Below, in pieces: positions 16,005-24,270 of a stretch of 27,037 nucleotides of DNA. This DNA comes from JADJNW01 sp046314415 (lineage in GTDB: Bacteria > Bacteroidota > Bacteroidia > Chitinophagales > Saprospiraceae), in the NCBI GenBank assembly GCA_046314415.1, contig JBKBWT010000025.1:1-27037 (forward strand). The letters are read 5' to 3'. The position numbers and the translations under genes were made by a program. The notes beneath the pieces were generated by a model. That model saw only the letters and a program-made list of their open reading frames with translations. It made no database searches and was not told the origin of the DNA. Positions within the stretch are counted from its first letter, which is position 1; the number at the start of each line of letters is the position of its first letter.

Positions 16005-16221
16005 TTTAAGGAGATTATTCTTTTTAGCAAATTATTACCATTCACCGACCAACAACTACTCAACTTCCTTTTTCGATAAAATGTTCTCTTTCAGAAAAAT
16101 ATACAACACCTACCTAAAACCGTTCAAAACCTTTCTCGTCCTTTATTTGTCATTTTGGCAGAAGCTAAGCTTTGGTACAATATCTGTGCAAAAATAGAAA
16201 GCCTTTCTGCGCAATCTATTG

Positions 16222-16229
16222 TATCTTTG
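16222..16229 (+). promoter_or_regulatory. Candidate -7 element (TATCTTTG) of secA
   Basis: TATCTTTG matches TAnnTTTG exactly and lies 107 bases before the secA ATG. No TTTG occurs at the -33 position, so support is partial. On the opposite strand TATTTTTG occurs nearby (about 16187-16194), a possible -7 box for the divergent lipoprotein operon. Confidence 0.35.
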
Positions 16230-16336
16230 TAGGCATTTTTAAGAAAGTAAAAATTAAACCATCATATTAATAGTTCCTCAGCGTTAAGAATTAGCTGCCA
16301 GCAAGTTTGGCAGGCATTAATACGAAATCAAGACAT

Positions 16337-19300
16337 ATGTTCAACTTTATAAGTAAATCTATTAAAAACATCTTCGGCACCAAATACGAGCGGGACGTAA
16401 ATGCGTACCTGCCAGTGGTCGAAACCATCAACGAATACGCCGAAGCTTATCAATCGCTTAGCAACGATGACCTGCGCCACAAAACCCTGGAATTCAGGCA
16501 GCGCATCGCCGAACACCTGGCGGGAATTGACGAAGATATGCGTGCCATGCACGAGGAAGCCGTTAATGAAGAGGACATTTCCCGCAAGGAAGAACTCTTT
16601 GCGGAAATTGACAAGTTGCAGGAGGAACGAGACAAAGAACTCGAGGTCATTCTAAAAGATATCCTGCCGGAGGCATTCGCAGTAGTGAAGGAAACGGCTC
16701 GCCGCTTTACGAAAAATGAGACATTGACAGTGACAGCGACCGAGCACGACCGCGACCTGGCAGCCAATTTGAATAAAAATTATATCAAAATTGAAGGCGA
16801 TCAAGCCATTTGGAAAAACCAATGGATAGCCGCCGGAGGCGACATTACGTGGAACATGATCCATTACGATGTGCAGCTCATTGGCGGTATGGTGCTCCAC
16901 GATGGTAAAATAGCGGAAATGGCAACGGGTGAAGGTAAAACCCTGGTGGCAACGCTTCCAGCTTACCTGAATGGCTTGAGCGGTCAAGGAGTACACGTCG
17001 TTACTGTCAACGATTATTTGGCTCGACGTGACTCGGAGTGGGTCGGTCCTATTTTTGAATTCCTGTTCCTGACGGTGGATTGTATTGATAAGTACCGACC
17101 GCACTCGCAGGAACGCCGCGATGCTTATTATTCCGACATTACTTACGGTACGAATAACGAATTTGGCTTCGATTATCTGCGCGACAACATGGTGCGCTCC
17201 AGCGATGAAATGGTGCAGCGCAAACTCCATTTTGCCATGGTGGACGAAGTGGACTCCATTTTAATTGACGATGCACGTACCCCACTGATTATTTCTGGTC
17301 CGGTTAGCCACGATAGCGAAGACGAAGAGTACGTCAACCTCAAACCTTTTGTCGAAAAATTAATGTCGGCGCAGCAACGCCTGGCAACCCAATATTTGGC
17401 AGAAGCGAGAAATTTGGTGAAACAAGGAGCGAGCGGTTACAAAGAAGGTGAAGCGGGCATGGCATTATTACGAGCTTATCGGTCGTTGCCTAAATCCCGT
17501 CCGCTTATCAAGTTTTTGAGTGAAGATGGAATGCGGGTAATGTTACAAAAAGCGGAAAACTTCTACATGCAGGAGCAATCTAAAAATATGCACCTGGTGG
17601 ACGAGCCGCTGTATTTTACCATCGACGAGAAGAACCGGCAGGTAGAATTAACCGAACTCGGCGCAGAATACCTCGCCAAAGGTCAGGAAGATGCGGATAT
17701 GTTCATCGTGCCGGATATCACGTCGCGCATGGTGGAAATTGATAGTGATGAGGAGTTGAGTCGCGAAGAGAAAGAACTGGCTAAAAACCAACTGGCACAG
17801 GAGTTTGCGGTCAAATCGCGTCGCCTACACGCCATGAACCAATTGCTAAAAGCCTACACGCTTTTTGAACGCGATGAAGAATACGTGGTAATCAATGGGG
17901 AAGTGAAAATTGTAGATGAGCAAACCGGTCGTTTGATGGAGGGTCGCCGCTATTCGGACGGCTTGCACCAGGCGCTGGAAGCTAAGGAAAGTGTAAAAGT
18001 AGGCGAGATTACCCAAACATACGCTACCGTTACGCTGCAAAACTACTTCCGTATGTACCACAAACTCGCGGGTATGACCGGTACAGCGGAAACCGAAGCC
18101 GGCGAATTTTGGCAGATTTATAAACTAGATGTGGTCGTCATTCCGACCAACCGACAAGTGGTACGCGATGATAAACAGGATTTGGTGTTCAAAACTGCCA
18201 ATGAAAAATTCAATGCGGTTATTGAAGAAATTGTCAAACTCAGCGAAGCTGGACGTCCGGTGCTGGTGGGCACCACTTCGGTAGATATTTCGGAAAAGTT
18301 GAGCCGTATGCTCAAACTACGCGGCATTGATCATAATGTGTTGAATGCCAAGCAACACCAGCGCGAAGCCGAAATTGTAGCCGAAGCCGGTAAATCGGGT
18401 AAAGTAACCATTGCCACCAACATGGCAGGTCGTGGTACTGACATCAAGATCAACGAACAGGTGAAAAAAGCCGGTGGTTTGGCAATCATCGGTACGGAGC
18501 GCCACGAGTCGCGCCGGGTAGATCGGCAGTTGCGTGGTCGTGCCGGTCGCCAGGGGGATCCCGGCACCTCGCAGTTCTACGTTTCGTTGGAAGACAACCT
18601 CATGCGGATGTTCGGCAGCGAGCGCATCGCTTCGCTCATGGATCGCATGGGGCATAAAGAAGGAGATGTAATTCAGCATTCAATGGTATCCAAATCCATT
18701 GAACGGGCACAGAAGAAAGTGGAAGAAAATAACTTCGGTATTCGGAAGCGCTTGCTGGAATACGACGATGTAATGAACATTCAGCGCGAAGCTATTTATA
18801 AAAAGCGCCGCAACGCTTTGTCGGGTGAACGTTTGGCAGTGGATTTGAATACCATGTTCCGTTCACAGATCGAAAATCTGGTTGCCGATCATAAAACCAA
18901 TGGTGATTTTGAAACCTTCCGCCGGGATGCCCTCGGCAATTTAGGCATTGATCCGCAGATGGATGCGATTGATTTCAAGGAAGGCTCGCTCGATGAAGTG
19001 GCGGATCGGGTCGAAGCGCAATTCAATGAATTTTATCAACGTAAAGCGGGGCAAATTACAAGTGCCTTACTACCCGAAATCAAGCGGGTACACGAAACGC
19101 GCGGCAATCATTACAAGCGTATCCTGGTGCCATTTAGCGATGGGCGCTCGCATCCATTGATGATTACTGCCGATATTGAAGAAGCGATTCACAGCAACGG
19201 TAAGTCCATTATACGAGATATTGAAAAGGCGATCACGCTTACCATCATTGACGAAAAATGGAAGGAGCACCTGCGCAGCATGGATGACCTGAAAGAATCG

Positions 19301-19654
19301 GTGCAAGCCGCGTCTTTTGAGCAAAAGGATCCGCTGGTGATTTATAAAATGGAAGCGTACAATCTGTTTGAGCAGTTAATTGGCGAAGTAAATGAATCAG
19401 TAACTTCCTATTTATCAAAGGGTTCACTCATTTTACCGGATGGACGCTCGCTGGAGCAAGCCCGCGAACAACGTACTGACACCAGCAAAGTGCGTACGAA
19501 TCGTGCAGCTGACCCGGTACGTGCGGCTGCCGAAGCAGTGAGCCAAACGAAAGTGGAGACGATTCGGCGTACCGAAGAGAAAATCAGCCGCAATGCACCT
19601 TGCCCTTGTGGCAGCGGCAAAAAATATAAAAATTGTCATGGCAAAGGTGCCTGA
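16337..19654 (+). CDS. secA: Preprotein translocase ATPase SecA
   Basis: The ATPase motor that drives unfolded preproteins through SecYEG at the inner membrane. The 1105 residues from ATG 16337 begin MFNFISKSIKNIFGTKYERD, the normal Bacteroidota SecA N-terminus; an in-frame TTG at 16307 would add ten unlikely residues. Motifs: Walker A MATGEGKT (195-202), VVTVNDYLARRDSEW, GTNNEFGFDYLRDNM, DEVDSILIDDARTPLIISGP (DEVD at 303-306), then TNMAGRGTDI and RQLRGRAGRQGDPG of the second helicase domain. The C-terminus carries the zinc-binding CPCGSGKKYKNCHG. Between about residues 330 and 530 lies an insertion (EARNLVKQGASGYKEG through KAYTLFERDEEYVVI) that makes this protein longer than the 901-residue E. 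coli SecA; Bacteroidota SecA commonly has it. A perfect hairpin terminator follows. The usual LIDEART is LIDDART here, a conservative change. Confidence 0.97.
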   Translation: MFNFISKSIKNIFGTKYERDVNAYLPVVETINEYAEAYQSLSNDDLRHKTLEFRQRIAEHLAGIDEDMRAMHEEAVNEEDISRKEELFAEIDKLQEERDKELEVILKDILPEAFAVVKETARRFTKNETLTVTATEHDRDLAANLNKNYIKIEGDQAIWKNQWIAAGGDITWNMIHYDVQLIGGMVLHDGKIAEMATGEGKTLVATLPAYLNGLSGQGVHVVTVNDYLARRDSEWVGPIFEFLFLTVDCIDKYRPHSQERRDAYYSDITYGTNNEFGFDYLRDNMVRSSDEMVQRKLHFAMVDEVDSILIDDARTPLIISGPVSHDSEDEEYVNLKPFVEKLMSAQQRLATQYLAEARNLVKQGASGYKEGEAGMALLRAYRSLPKSRPLIKFLSEDGMRVMLQKAENFYMQEQSKNMHLVDEPLYFTIDEKNRQVELTELGAEYLAKGQEDADMFIVPDITSRMVEIDSDEELSREEKELAKNQLAQEFAVKSRRLHAMNQLLKAYTLFERDEEYVVINGEVKIVDEQTGRLMEGRRYSDGLHQALEAKESVKVGEITQTYATVTLQNYFRMYHKLAGMTGTAETEAGEFWQIYKLDVVVIPTNRQVVRDDKQDLVFKTANEKFNAVIEEIVKLSEAGRPVLVGTTSVDISEKLSRMLKLRGIDHNVLNAKQHQREAEIVAEAGKSGKVTIATNMAGRGTDIKINEQVKKAGGLAIIGTERHESRRVDRQLRGRAGRQGDPGTSQFYVSLEDNLMRMFGSERIASLMDRMGHKEGDVIQHSMVSKSIERAQKKVEENNFGIRKRLLEYDDVMNIQREAIYKKRRNALSGERLAVDLNTMFRSQIENLVADHKTNGDFETFRRDALGNLGIDPQMDAIDFKEGSLDEVADRVEAQFNEFYQRKAGQITSALLPEIKRVHETRGNHYKRILVPFSDGRSHPLMITADIEEAIHSNGKSIIRDIEKAITLTIIDEKWKEHLRSMDDLKESVQAASFEQKDPLVIYKMEAYNLFEQLIGEVNESVTSYLSKGSLILPDGRSLEQAREQRTDTSKVRTNRAADPVRAAAEAVSQTKVETIRRTEEKISRNAPCPCGSGKKYKNCHGKGA

Positions 19655-20261
19655 TAATTTATAATAATTATGTGCTTTTTGTAAAAAGGGATACCAATAA
19701 ATTGGTATCCCTTTCACATTATATAATATTTCAGTGCTAATATGATATTTTTACCACTGTTAAAGTCTCCGTTTTTAATTTAAAAAACTTGCTTTTCACT
19801 TATTTTCTCCATTATATTTGTGAAGTTTATAAAATATAGCTTCAGTAACATCCATTGAAGTACCTGAAATTACATTTCTAATCTCTCGTTACTTCATGTT
19901 TCAATTTTTTGCCAATCCAGGACTTGTGCAAGCATGCGCAGTGGTTTGTTTTGCATAGCAAATATTTTACGTAGAGAAAATTTAAAGAGAAACGGAATCC
20001 TGGCGTGATAGCCATTGCTGTGCCTTTTTTGGAAAAAAGGCTGATGCCGCCAAGTGCTAGCCCGGCGACAAAAGCCTTATTGTTTAACTCAATAAAGTAC
20101 AAATCTATGAAAAAATGCCGAAACTGCAACGACAGTTCCTAGCGCTTTTGCTGCTGCCGCACTTGACCGGGCGCTAGTTTATCCCTTACAAGCCTGTATT
20201 TTTTAACGATTGAATGATCTGACTTAGACCATTCCTAACATAGTATTTCCTAAACTAAAAA
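19655..20261. other. 607-bp intergenic region downstream of secA
   Basis: Contains the secA terminator at 19685-19714 and otherwise mostly AT-rich sequence. An 83-codon open frame on the minus strand (19878-20129) includes a small hydrophobic patch, NNKAFVAGLALGGISLFSKKG. An Ala-rich piece, AAAAKALGTVVAV, lies just upstream in another frame. Together they might be a decayed small gene, but no start signal or homolog is recognised, so it is not called as a gene. No promoter for the gene at 20262 is clear. Confidence 0.45.
19685..19714 (+). terminator. Terminator of secA
   Basis: Perfect 14-bp inverted repeat, arms AAAGGGATACCAAT (19685-19698) and ATTGGTATCCCTTT (19701-19714), 30 bases past the secA stop. 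The A/T flanks (TAAAAAGGG before, CCCTTTCAC after) fit a terminator usable mainly on the plus strand. Confidence 0.7.
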
Positions 20262-21038
20262 ATGAATAAACGTATGAAACCAGCGTCCTTACATTTTGCA
20301 TTCCTGCTACTCTTGTTACTGAGCGCCACTACCGCCACCGCCCAACTGATGCGCAAAGATACCGCCAGCTTCCCCCGCAGTAAGTGGGAAATAGGACTCG
20401 ACCTCAAACCCATCTGGGATCAACGCGAGCCTTACAATTTTGTAGTGCGGTACTTCTTCAAGGAAAAGTGGGCGCTGCGCGGGGGTATCGGCTTGGAGAT
20501 GAATTGGGTAGATGATACCTTATCTACAATGGTCTTTGGAACAATAGATACTATAAGTAGACTAAACTATCTGTTTCGTGATGATCGTGAAACAAGACGA
20601 ACAAATTTCAATGTATTTGTAGGCATTCAATACGAACGCAGTATAGAAAGGTTAAGATGGTATGCAGCGGCTGATCTCTTTTATACAAGAGAGAAAGATC
20701 GCTATTGGATACCTTTTAGGACAACTCTTAGTATTGGAAATCAAAACATTCCTGAACAAGCTAATTCAGTGATTGACCGAATGAGTTTGCGAGAAGGAGG
20801 CGGCATCCGCCTGATCAACGGATTTCGCTACCATTTACTTTCTCGTTTGTCTATCTCTGCTGAATCATCCTTAATTGTTCAAGGCGTTGATTTTTCTGAT
20901 CAAATGCTTATTGTTAACGTTAATGCCGACAATAGCCTTCCTAATGAACAACTAGATAGACACATACTTGGACAAGGCTGGACTTACGATGTAGCGATCA
21001 AGCCTTTTTTTAGACTATTTGTGAATTACCATTTTTAA
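20262..21038 (+). CDS. Outer-membrane beta-barrel protein
   Basis: The 258-residue protein has a signal peptide (MNKRMKPASLHFAFLLLLLLSATTATAQ, cleavage near residue 28). Amphipathic strands follow, including KWEIGLDLKPIWDQREPYNFVVRYFF, WALRGGIGLEMNW, FNVFVGIQYERSIERLRWYAAADLFYTRE, GGIRLINGFRYHLLSRLSISAESSLIVQG, and a terminal strand WTYDVAIKPFFRLFVNYHF. That last strand ends in Phe, the classical outer-membrane assembly signal. No specific family recognised. It lies 20 bases upstream of a secreted protein gene, so the two probably form an operon. The middle of the gene (about 20510-20960) looks more AT-rich in codon choice than its first 250 bases. Confidence 0.75.
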   Translation: MNKRMKPASLHFAFLLLLLLSATTATAQLMRKDTASFPRSKWEIGLDLKPIWDQREPYNFVVRYFFKEKWALRGGIGLEMNWVDDTLSTMVFGTIDTISRLNYLFRDDRETRRTNFNVFVGIQYERSIERLRWYAAADLFYTREKDRYWIPFRTTLSIGNQNIPEQANSVIDRMSLREGGGIRLINGFRYHLLSRLSISAESSLIVQGVDFSDQMLIVNVNADNSLPNEQLDRHILGQGWTYDVAIKPFFRLFVNYHF

Positions 21039-21058
21039 ATTAAAAAAAGTAAAAAGTC

Positions 21059-22567
21059 ATGAATAAAATCCTAATATTTGCTTTTATCATATTTTGCACT
21101 ACATTAGCTTTAGGGCAGACACCTAATCCTACTGTCTCAATTAGTTGTAACTCTACCTCGTCTAATTGTTTTAATATTGATCCAGAATGTGTTACTGCCC
21201 TTTATAACTTAGGAGTCGCTAGCTCACCGGACGGTACCTGGATAAGGTCTATAAATTGGGATGTGGATCCGGTAGTAGATGGAGCAATCATTGGTCCAGA
21301 CAATGCCTCCACAGTGAACGTTCGTTGGGAAAACACTTCCAACACTACCATCAAAAGGATTAAAGTGACCGTTACTTGGACAAAAGTCGGGCAAACAAAT
21401 ATCGTTCGTACTGTCGAACGAGTAGTGACTGTCAAACACATTGCTCCTATTTCTAATATCACAATCACGGGTGGAGGAGTAAGCGGTGCCTATTCCAATA
21501 ATGCAACTGTTCCGGTACCGTGTGGTACCCGAACTTTCACGCTTACGGCGGCTCCGCCTACTACCAGCCCCAGCACCAGTGTGGTATATCAATGGGTTTT
21601 ACCATCTGGCTGGAGCGGTTCTTCCACTACCAACAGCATCACAGTAACAGCCCCGGCAGGCAGTACGGATCAATTAATCAGTTTGCGTTATCGGCGAAGT
21701 GATTACAACTGTTTCTTGCAATATTTTGATCTTTTAATGGATCGCCCCCAGGTCGGCTTTCCAAGTATCAGTGGATTAAACAATGATGTCGTTTGCTCCG
21801 GTGAAACCAAAGCCCTGAGCGGCTCGGCTACCAATGCTACGTCTTTCTCCTGGAGTGGTACCAGTGGCATTACAGCCACACCCAACAACACTGCCAATAC
21901 CAACATCTCGGCTACACAAAGCGGAACGCTTACGCTTACTGCCAACAACGCCTGCCAGGCGCCCCAGTCTGTACAGCAGTACGTACAGGCAGGTACCCCC
22001 ACGCTCTATGGCGCTTCGCCTAATCAATCTATCAACTACATCAATGGCAATACGCTGCTGCGCATCGAATCGGAAAGCCCTTGTGCTTCTTACAAGTGGC
22101 GCATTGTAAACGGCAGCGGCTATATCTTACCCAACAGTGGCGCTTGCGGCTTTACCTTCAATGGAGTGACGTACAATGAAAGTAATGTTTGTTATGTATC
22201 TACCAGCAATTTTGTCAGGGTAGAAGTAAAGGCAGCGAATAGGTGCGGGGTTGGCGGCAGTTGGACTTACTACCTGCAAAATGGCTCCGGTTTTATGATG
22301 ACCTCCGCTAATCCGGCGAATAGCACGGTCTCCTTACAATTCACGTCTGATTTTGCCGCTGAAAACCTGAAACGGGTAGAATTCATTCGCGATGGTGACT
22401 TACGCACTGCCCGCAACTTTACCCCTGGAGATAATCAACAAAATGCAGCTTTCCGTTCTAACCGAACCGTAGCTTTCGATGTGACCAATTTACCCAGAGG
22501 AAAATATTACCTGCATGTGGTATATAAAGATGAAAAGAAGTTTTCAGAGATTGTTTTACTACAATAG
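21059..22567 (+). CDS. Secreted repeat protein with PKD/Ig-like domains and probable T9SS C-terminal signal
   Basis: The 502-residue secreted protein has a signal peptide ending near residue 19 (TTLALGQ). Beta-sandwich stretches of PKD or Ig-like type follow, such as WIRSINWDVDPVVDGAIIGPDNASTVNVRWENTSNTTIKRIKVTVTW, TSPSTSVVYQWVLPSGWSGSSTTNSITVTAPAGSTDQ and ATSFSWSGTSGITATPNNTANTNISATQSGTLTLTANNAC. Many Asn, Ser and Thr residues and paired Cys residues suggest an extracellular location. The last about 80 residues (ENLKRVEFIRDGDLRTARNF through VAFDVTNLPRGKYYLHVVYKDEKKFSEIVLLQ) resemble the short type A T9SS sorting domain, though the match is loose. It follows the beta-barrel gene by 20 bases and is ended by a 20-bp hairpin. 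Ligand unknown. Confidence 0.75.
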   Translation: MNKILIFAFIIFCTTLALGQTPNPTVSISCNSTSSNCFNIDPECVTALYNLGVASSPDGTWIRSINWDVDPVVDGAIIGPDNASTVNVRWENTSNTTIKRIKVTVTWTKVGQTNIVRTVERVVTVKHIAPISNITITGGGVSGAYSNNATVPVPCGTRTFTLTAAPPTTSPSTSVVYQWVLPSGWSGSSTTNSITVTAPAGSTDQLISLRYRRSDYNCFLQYFDLLMDRPQVGFPSISGLNNDVVCSGETKALSGSATNATSFSWSGTSGITATPNNTANTNISATQSGTLTLTANNACQAPQSVQQYVQAGTPTLYGASPNQSINYINGNTLLRIESESPCASYKWRIVNGSGYILPNSGACGFTFNGVTYNESNVCYVSTSNFVRVEVKAANRCGVGGSWTYYLQNGSGFMMTSANPANSTVSLQFTSDFAAENLKRVEFIRDGDLRTARNFTPGDNQQNAAFRSNRTVAFDVTNLPRGKYYLHVVYKDEKKFSEIVLLQ

Positions 22568-22584
22568 GATAGATTTAGGTTGGT

Positions 22585-22626
22585 AAACAAAAAGCACCAA
22601 TGTCCTGACATTGGTGCTTTTTGTTT
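22585..22626 (+). terminator. Strong hairpin terminator after the secreted repeat protein
   Basis: A perfect 20-bp inverted repeat (22585-22604 against 22607-22626) with the core GCACCAATGTC/GACATTGGTGC, a minimal CT loop, and A-rich and T-rich ends (AAACAAAAA, TTTTTGTTT). The symmetric flanks make it bidirectional, but only plus-strand genes point into it from nearby. Confidence 0.85.
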
Positions 22627-22757
22627 AATATTAGTAAATATAATTTATTTTAACATTATCAAATAGCTACTAGTTAGTGATTTTATAATATATTGCAGGC
22701 TGTTTATGTATTGTTGGACGACCTAATTAATCACACTTTTTAACCCCATGCCATATT

Positions 22758-23414
22758 ATGAACTTGGCTAGCTTTATTGATCATACAATCTTGAAAGCAG
22801 ATTGTACCTTCGAAGATATTAAGCGCATTTGTACCGAAGCGGTTCAGTATCAATTTGCGGCGGTATGCATCCCGCCATTTTATGTAAGTCATGCGGCTGA
22901 CTTCCTGATGGGTGCCAATGCGAAAGTCAAAGTGGCTACTGTCGTTGGTTTCCCGATGGGCTACGCCCAAACGCCCGCAAAAGTAGAGGAAGTAAAGCGT
23001 GCAATTGACGACGGCGCTAGCGAGGTAGATGCGGTTATTAATCTTTGTGCCGTAAAAAACGGTAATTGGAATTACGTGCGCAATGATATTGATAGTATGG
23101 TGATGGCTGCTCACCTCAAGGGTAAATCCATTAAAATTATACTGGAAACCGGTTTACTCACGGAAGACGAACTGCGACGCTTGGCAGATATCTGCCTGGA
23201 AATCAAGCCTGATTTTGTTAAAACCTCTACCGGATTTAACGGCGAGGGTGCTACCGTAGAAGTAGTCAGCACTTTGAAGCATTTACTCAACGATCAAATT
23301 AAAATCAAAGCTTCTGGCGGTATTCGTACCCGCGAAGATGCACTGCGCCTGATTGATGCGGGTGCCAAACGTGTAGGGAGCTCTGCCGGTGTGACTTTAG
23401 TAAGAGAATCTTAG
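22758..23414 (+). CDS. deoC: Deoxyribose-phosphate aldolase
   Basis: Class I aldolase that splits 2-deoxyribose-5-phosphate into glyceraldehyde-3-phosphate and acetaldehyde, for catabolism of deoxyribonucleosides in the cytoplasm. The 218 residues show all the family landmarks: IDHTILKADCT (7-17), VVGFPMGYAQT, the acid/base Asp91 in SEVDAVINLCAVK, KIILETGLLT, the Schiff-base Lys155 in FVKTSTGFN and Lys184 in IKIKASGGIRTREDA, with the phosphate-binding end AGAKRVGSSAGV. Length is typical for the short bacterial form. The ATG at 22758 gives the expected MNLASFIDHT start. It stands alone between a terminator and a 7-bp tandem repeat; no other deo genes are near. Confidence 0.95.
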   Translation: MNLASFIDHTILKADCTFEDIKRICTEAVQYQFAAVCIPPFYVSHAADFLMGANAKVKVATVVGFPMGYAQTPAKVEEVKRAIDDGASEVDAVINLCAVKNGNWNYVRNDIDSMVMAAHLKGKSIKIILETGLLTEDELRRLADICLEIKPDFVKTSTGFNGEGATVEVVSTLKHLLNDQIKIKASGGIRTREDALRLIDAGAKRVGSSAGVTLVRES

Positions 23415-23417
23415 TAC

Positions 23418-23450
23418 GAAATGTGAAATGTGAAATGTGAAATGTGAAAT
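23418..23450 (+). repeat. 7-bp tandem repeat (GAAATGT, 4.7 copies)
   Basis: Four perfect GAAATGT copies and a partial GAAAT follow the deoC stop after three bases. Such a short tract is prone to slippage. It does not touch the reading frame of deoC. Confidence 0.9.
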
Positions 23451-23541
23451 TAAATAATTATATATCAGTAATTTACAAATTATTTTTTATCTTATACTTA
23501 AAATTTCTAATCTATTATTTAAGATTTAATGTAAATAAAAA

Positions 23542-23580
23542 CACCGCTTCGGTTATGATGCAGCTCAAACCAAAGCGGTG
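23542..23580 (-). terminator. Terminator of the rnpA-to-sigma-factor gene run
   Basis: Arms CACCGCTTcGGTT (23542-23554) and AACCaAAGCGGTG (23568-23580) pair over 13 positions with one mismatch. On the minus strand the stem is followed by TTTTTATTT, so it terminates transcription leaving the sigma-factor gene (stop at 23608). Confidence 0.8.
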
Positions 23581-23607
23581 CTGCCAGGTAAACATTGTTG
23601 TAATTTT

Positions 23608-24270
23608 CTACGCTAGACTCTCTTTTTTAGTCCTTTTTTTAGAAAAGTCGAAATAGTTGCTATATCCGGGTTTTTGTAGCAGTTCGTACAAAAGTTCTTT
23701 GGCACGGAAGAGTTGTGCTTTCACTGTACCAAGCGGCAAATCCATTTCCTCGGCTATCTCGTCATAACTCAATTCTTCGAAATAGCGCATTTCAATCATC
23801 AAGCGGTACTTGCGATCCAACTGCATCAGTGCCCGCCGCATCAAATCTAGTCGCTGCTTGCGAATAAATTGCTCTTCGGGGTTACGTGCCCAGTCGCGCA
23901 GCTTGTCGCCAAATTCATTGTCGATTTCCGACTCCATTGATTCGTCCAAAGAAGTGAGCATCAGGCGCTTACGTCGGATGTGGTCAATGCAATTGTTAAT
24001 CGCAATTTTGAACAGCCAGGTGCTAAATGCGTGACGCGGCACATAGCTGATCAGGTTACAAAATGCCTTGCCGAAGGCTTCCATTGTCAGGTCAGTGGCG
24101 TCTTCGTCATTGCGCACCATCCGGAACATGGTGTGGTACACCGATTGCTGATACCGATTCAATAATGAGGCATACGCTTGTTGGTTGCCTCGTACCGCCT
24201 GCTGCACCAGTTCATAGTCTTCATACGCCCGGTGGGTCAGGCAAAAGGGGCTAGGGGTTACTGCTTCCAT
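23608..24270 (-). CDS. ECF-type RNA polymerase sigma factor
   Basis: A 220-residue alternative sigma factor. Region 2 lies at about 25-105 (AYASLLNRYQQSVYHTMFRMVRNDEDATDLTMEAFGKAFCNLISY, then FSTWLFKIAINNCIDHIRRKR) and binds the -10-like element and core polymerase. A linker with LDESMESEIDNEFGDKL follows. Region 4 is at about 140-200 (LMQLDRKYRLMIEMRYFEELSYDEIAEEMDLPLGTVKAQLFRAKELL), a clear helix-turn-helix. Its ATG lies within the last 13 bases of the glycosyltransferase gene, so the two are translationally coupled. No anti-sigma gene is seen nearby, and the C-terminal tail (NYFDFSKKRTKKESLA) is basic. Target genes unknown. Similar sigma factors in Bacteroidota govern envelope or general growth functions. 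Confidence 0.9.
   Translation of the reverse strand: MEAVTPSPFCLTHRAYEDYELVQQAVRGNQQAYASLLNRYQQSVYHTMFRMVRNDEDATDLTMEAFGKAFCNLISYVPRHAFSTWLFKIAINNCIDHIRRKRLMLTSLDESMESEIDNEFGDKLRDWARNPEEQFIRKQRLDLMRRALMQLDRKYRLMIEMRYFEELSYDEIAEEMDLPLGTVKAQLFRAKELLYELLQKPGYSNYFDFSKKRTKKESLA

Noticed and set aside
17320..17900. Unusual insertion in SecA as a novel domain
   Set aside because: Long central insertions between the DEVD motif region and the second helicase half are a known trait of Bacteroidota SecA proteins.
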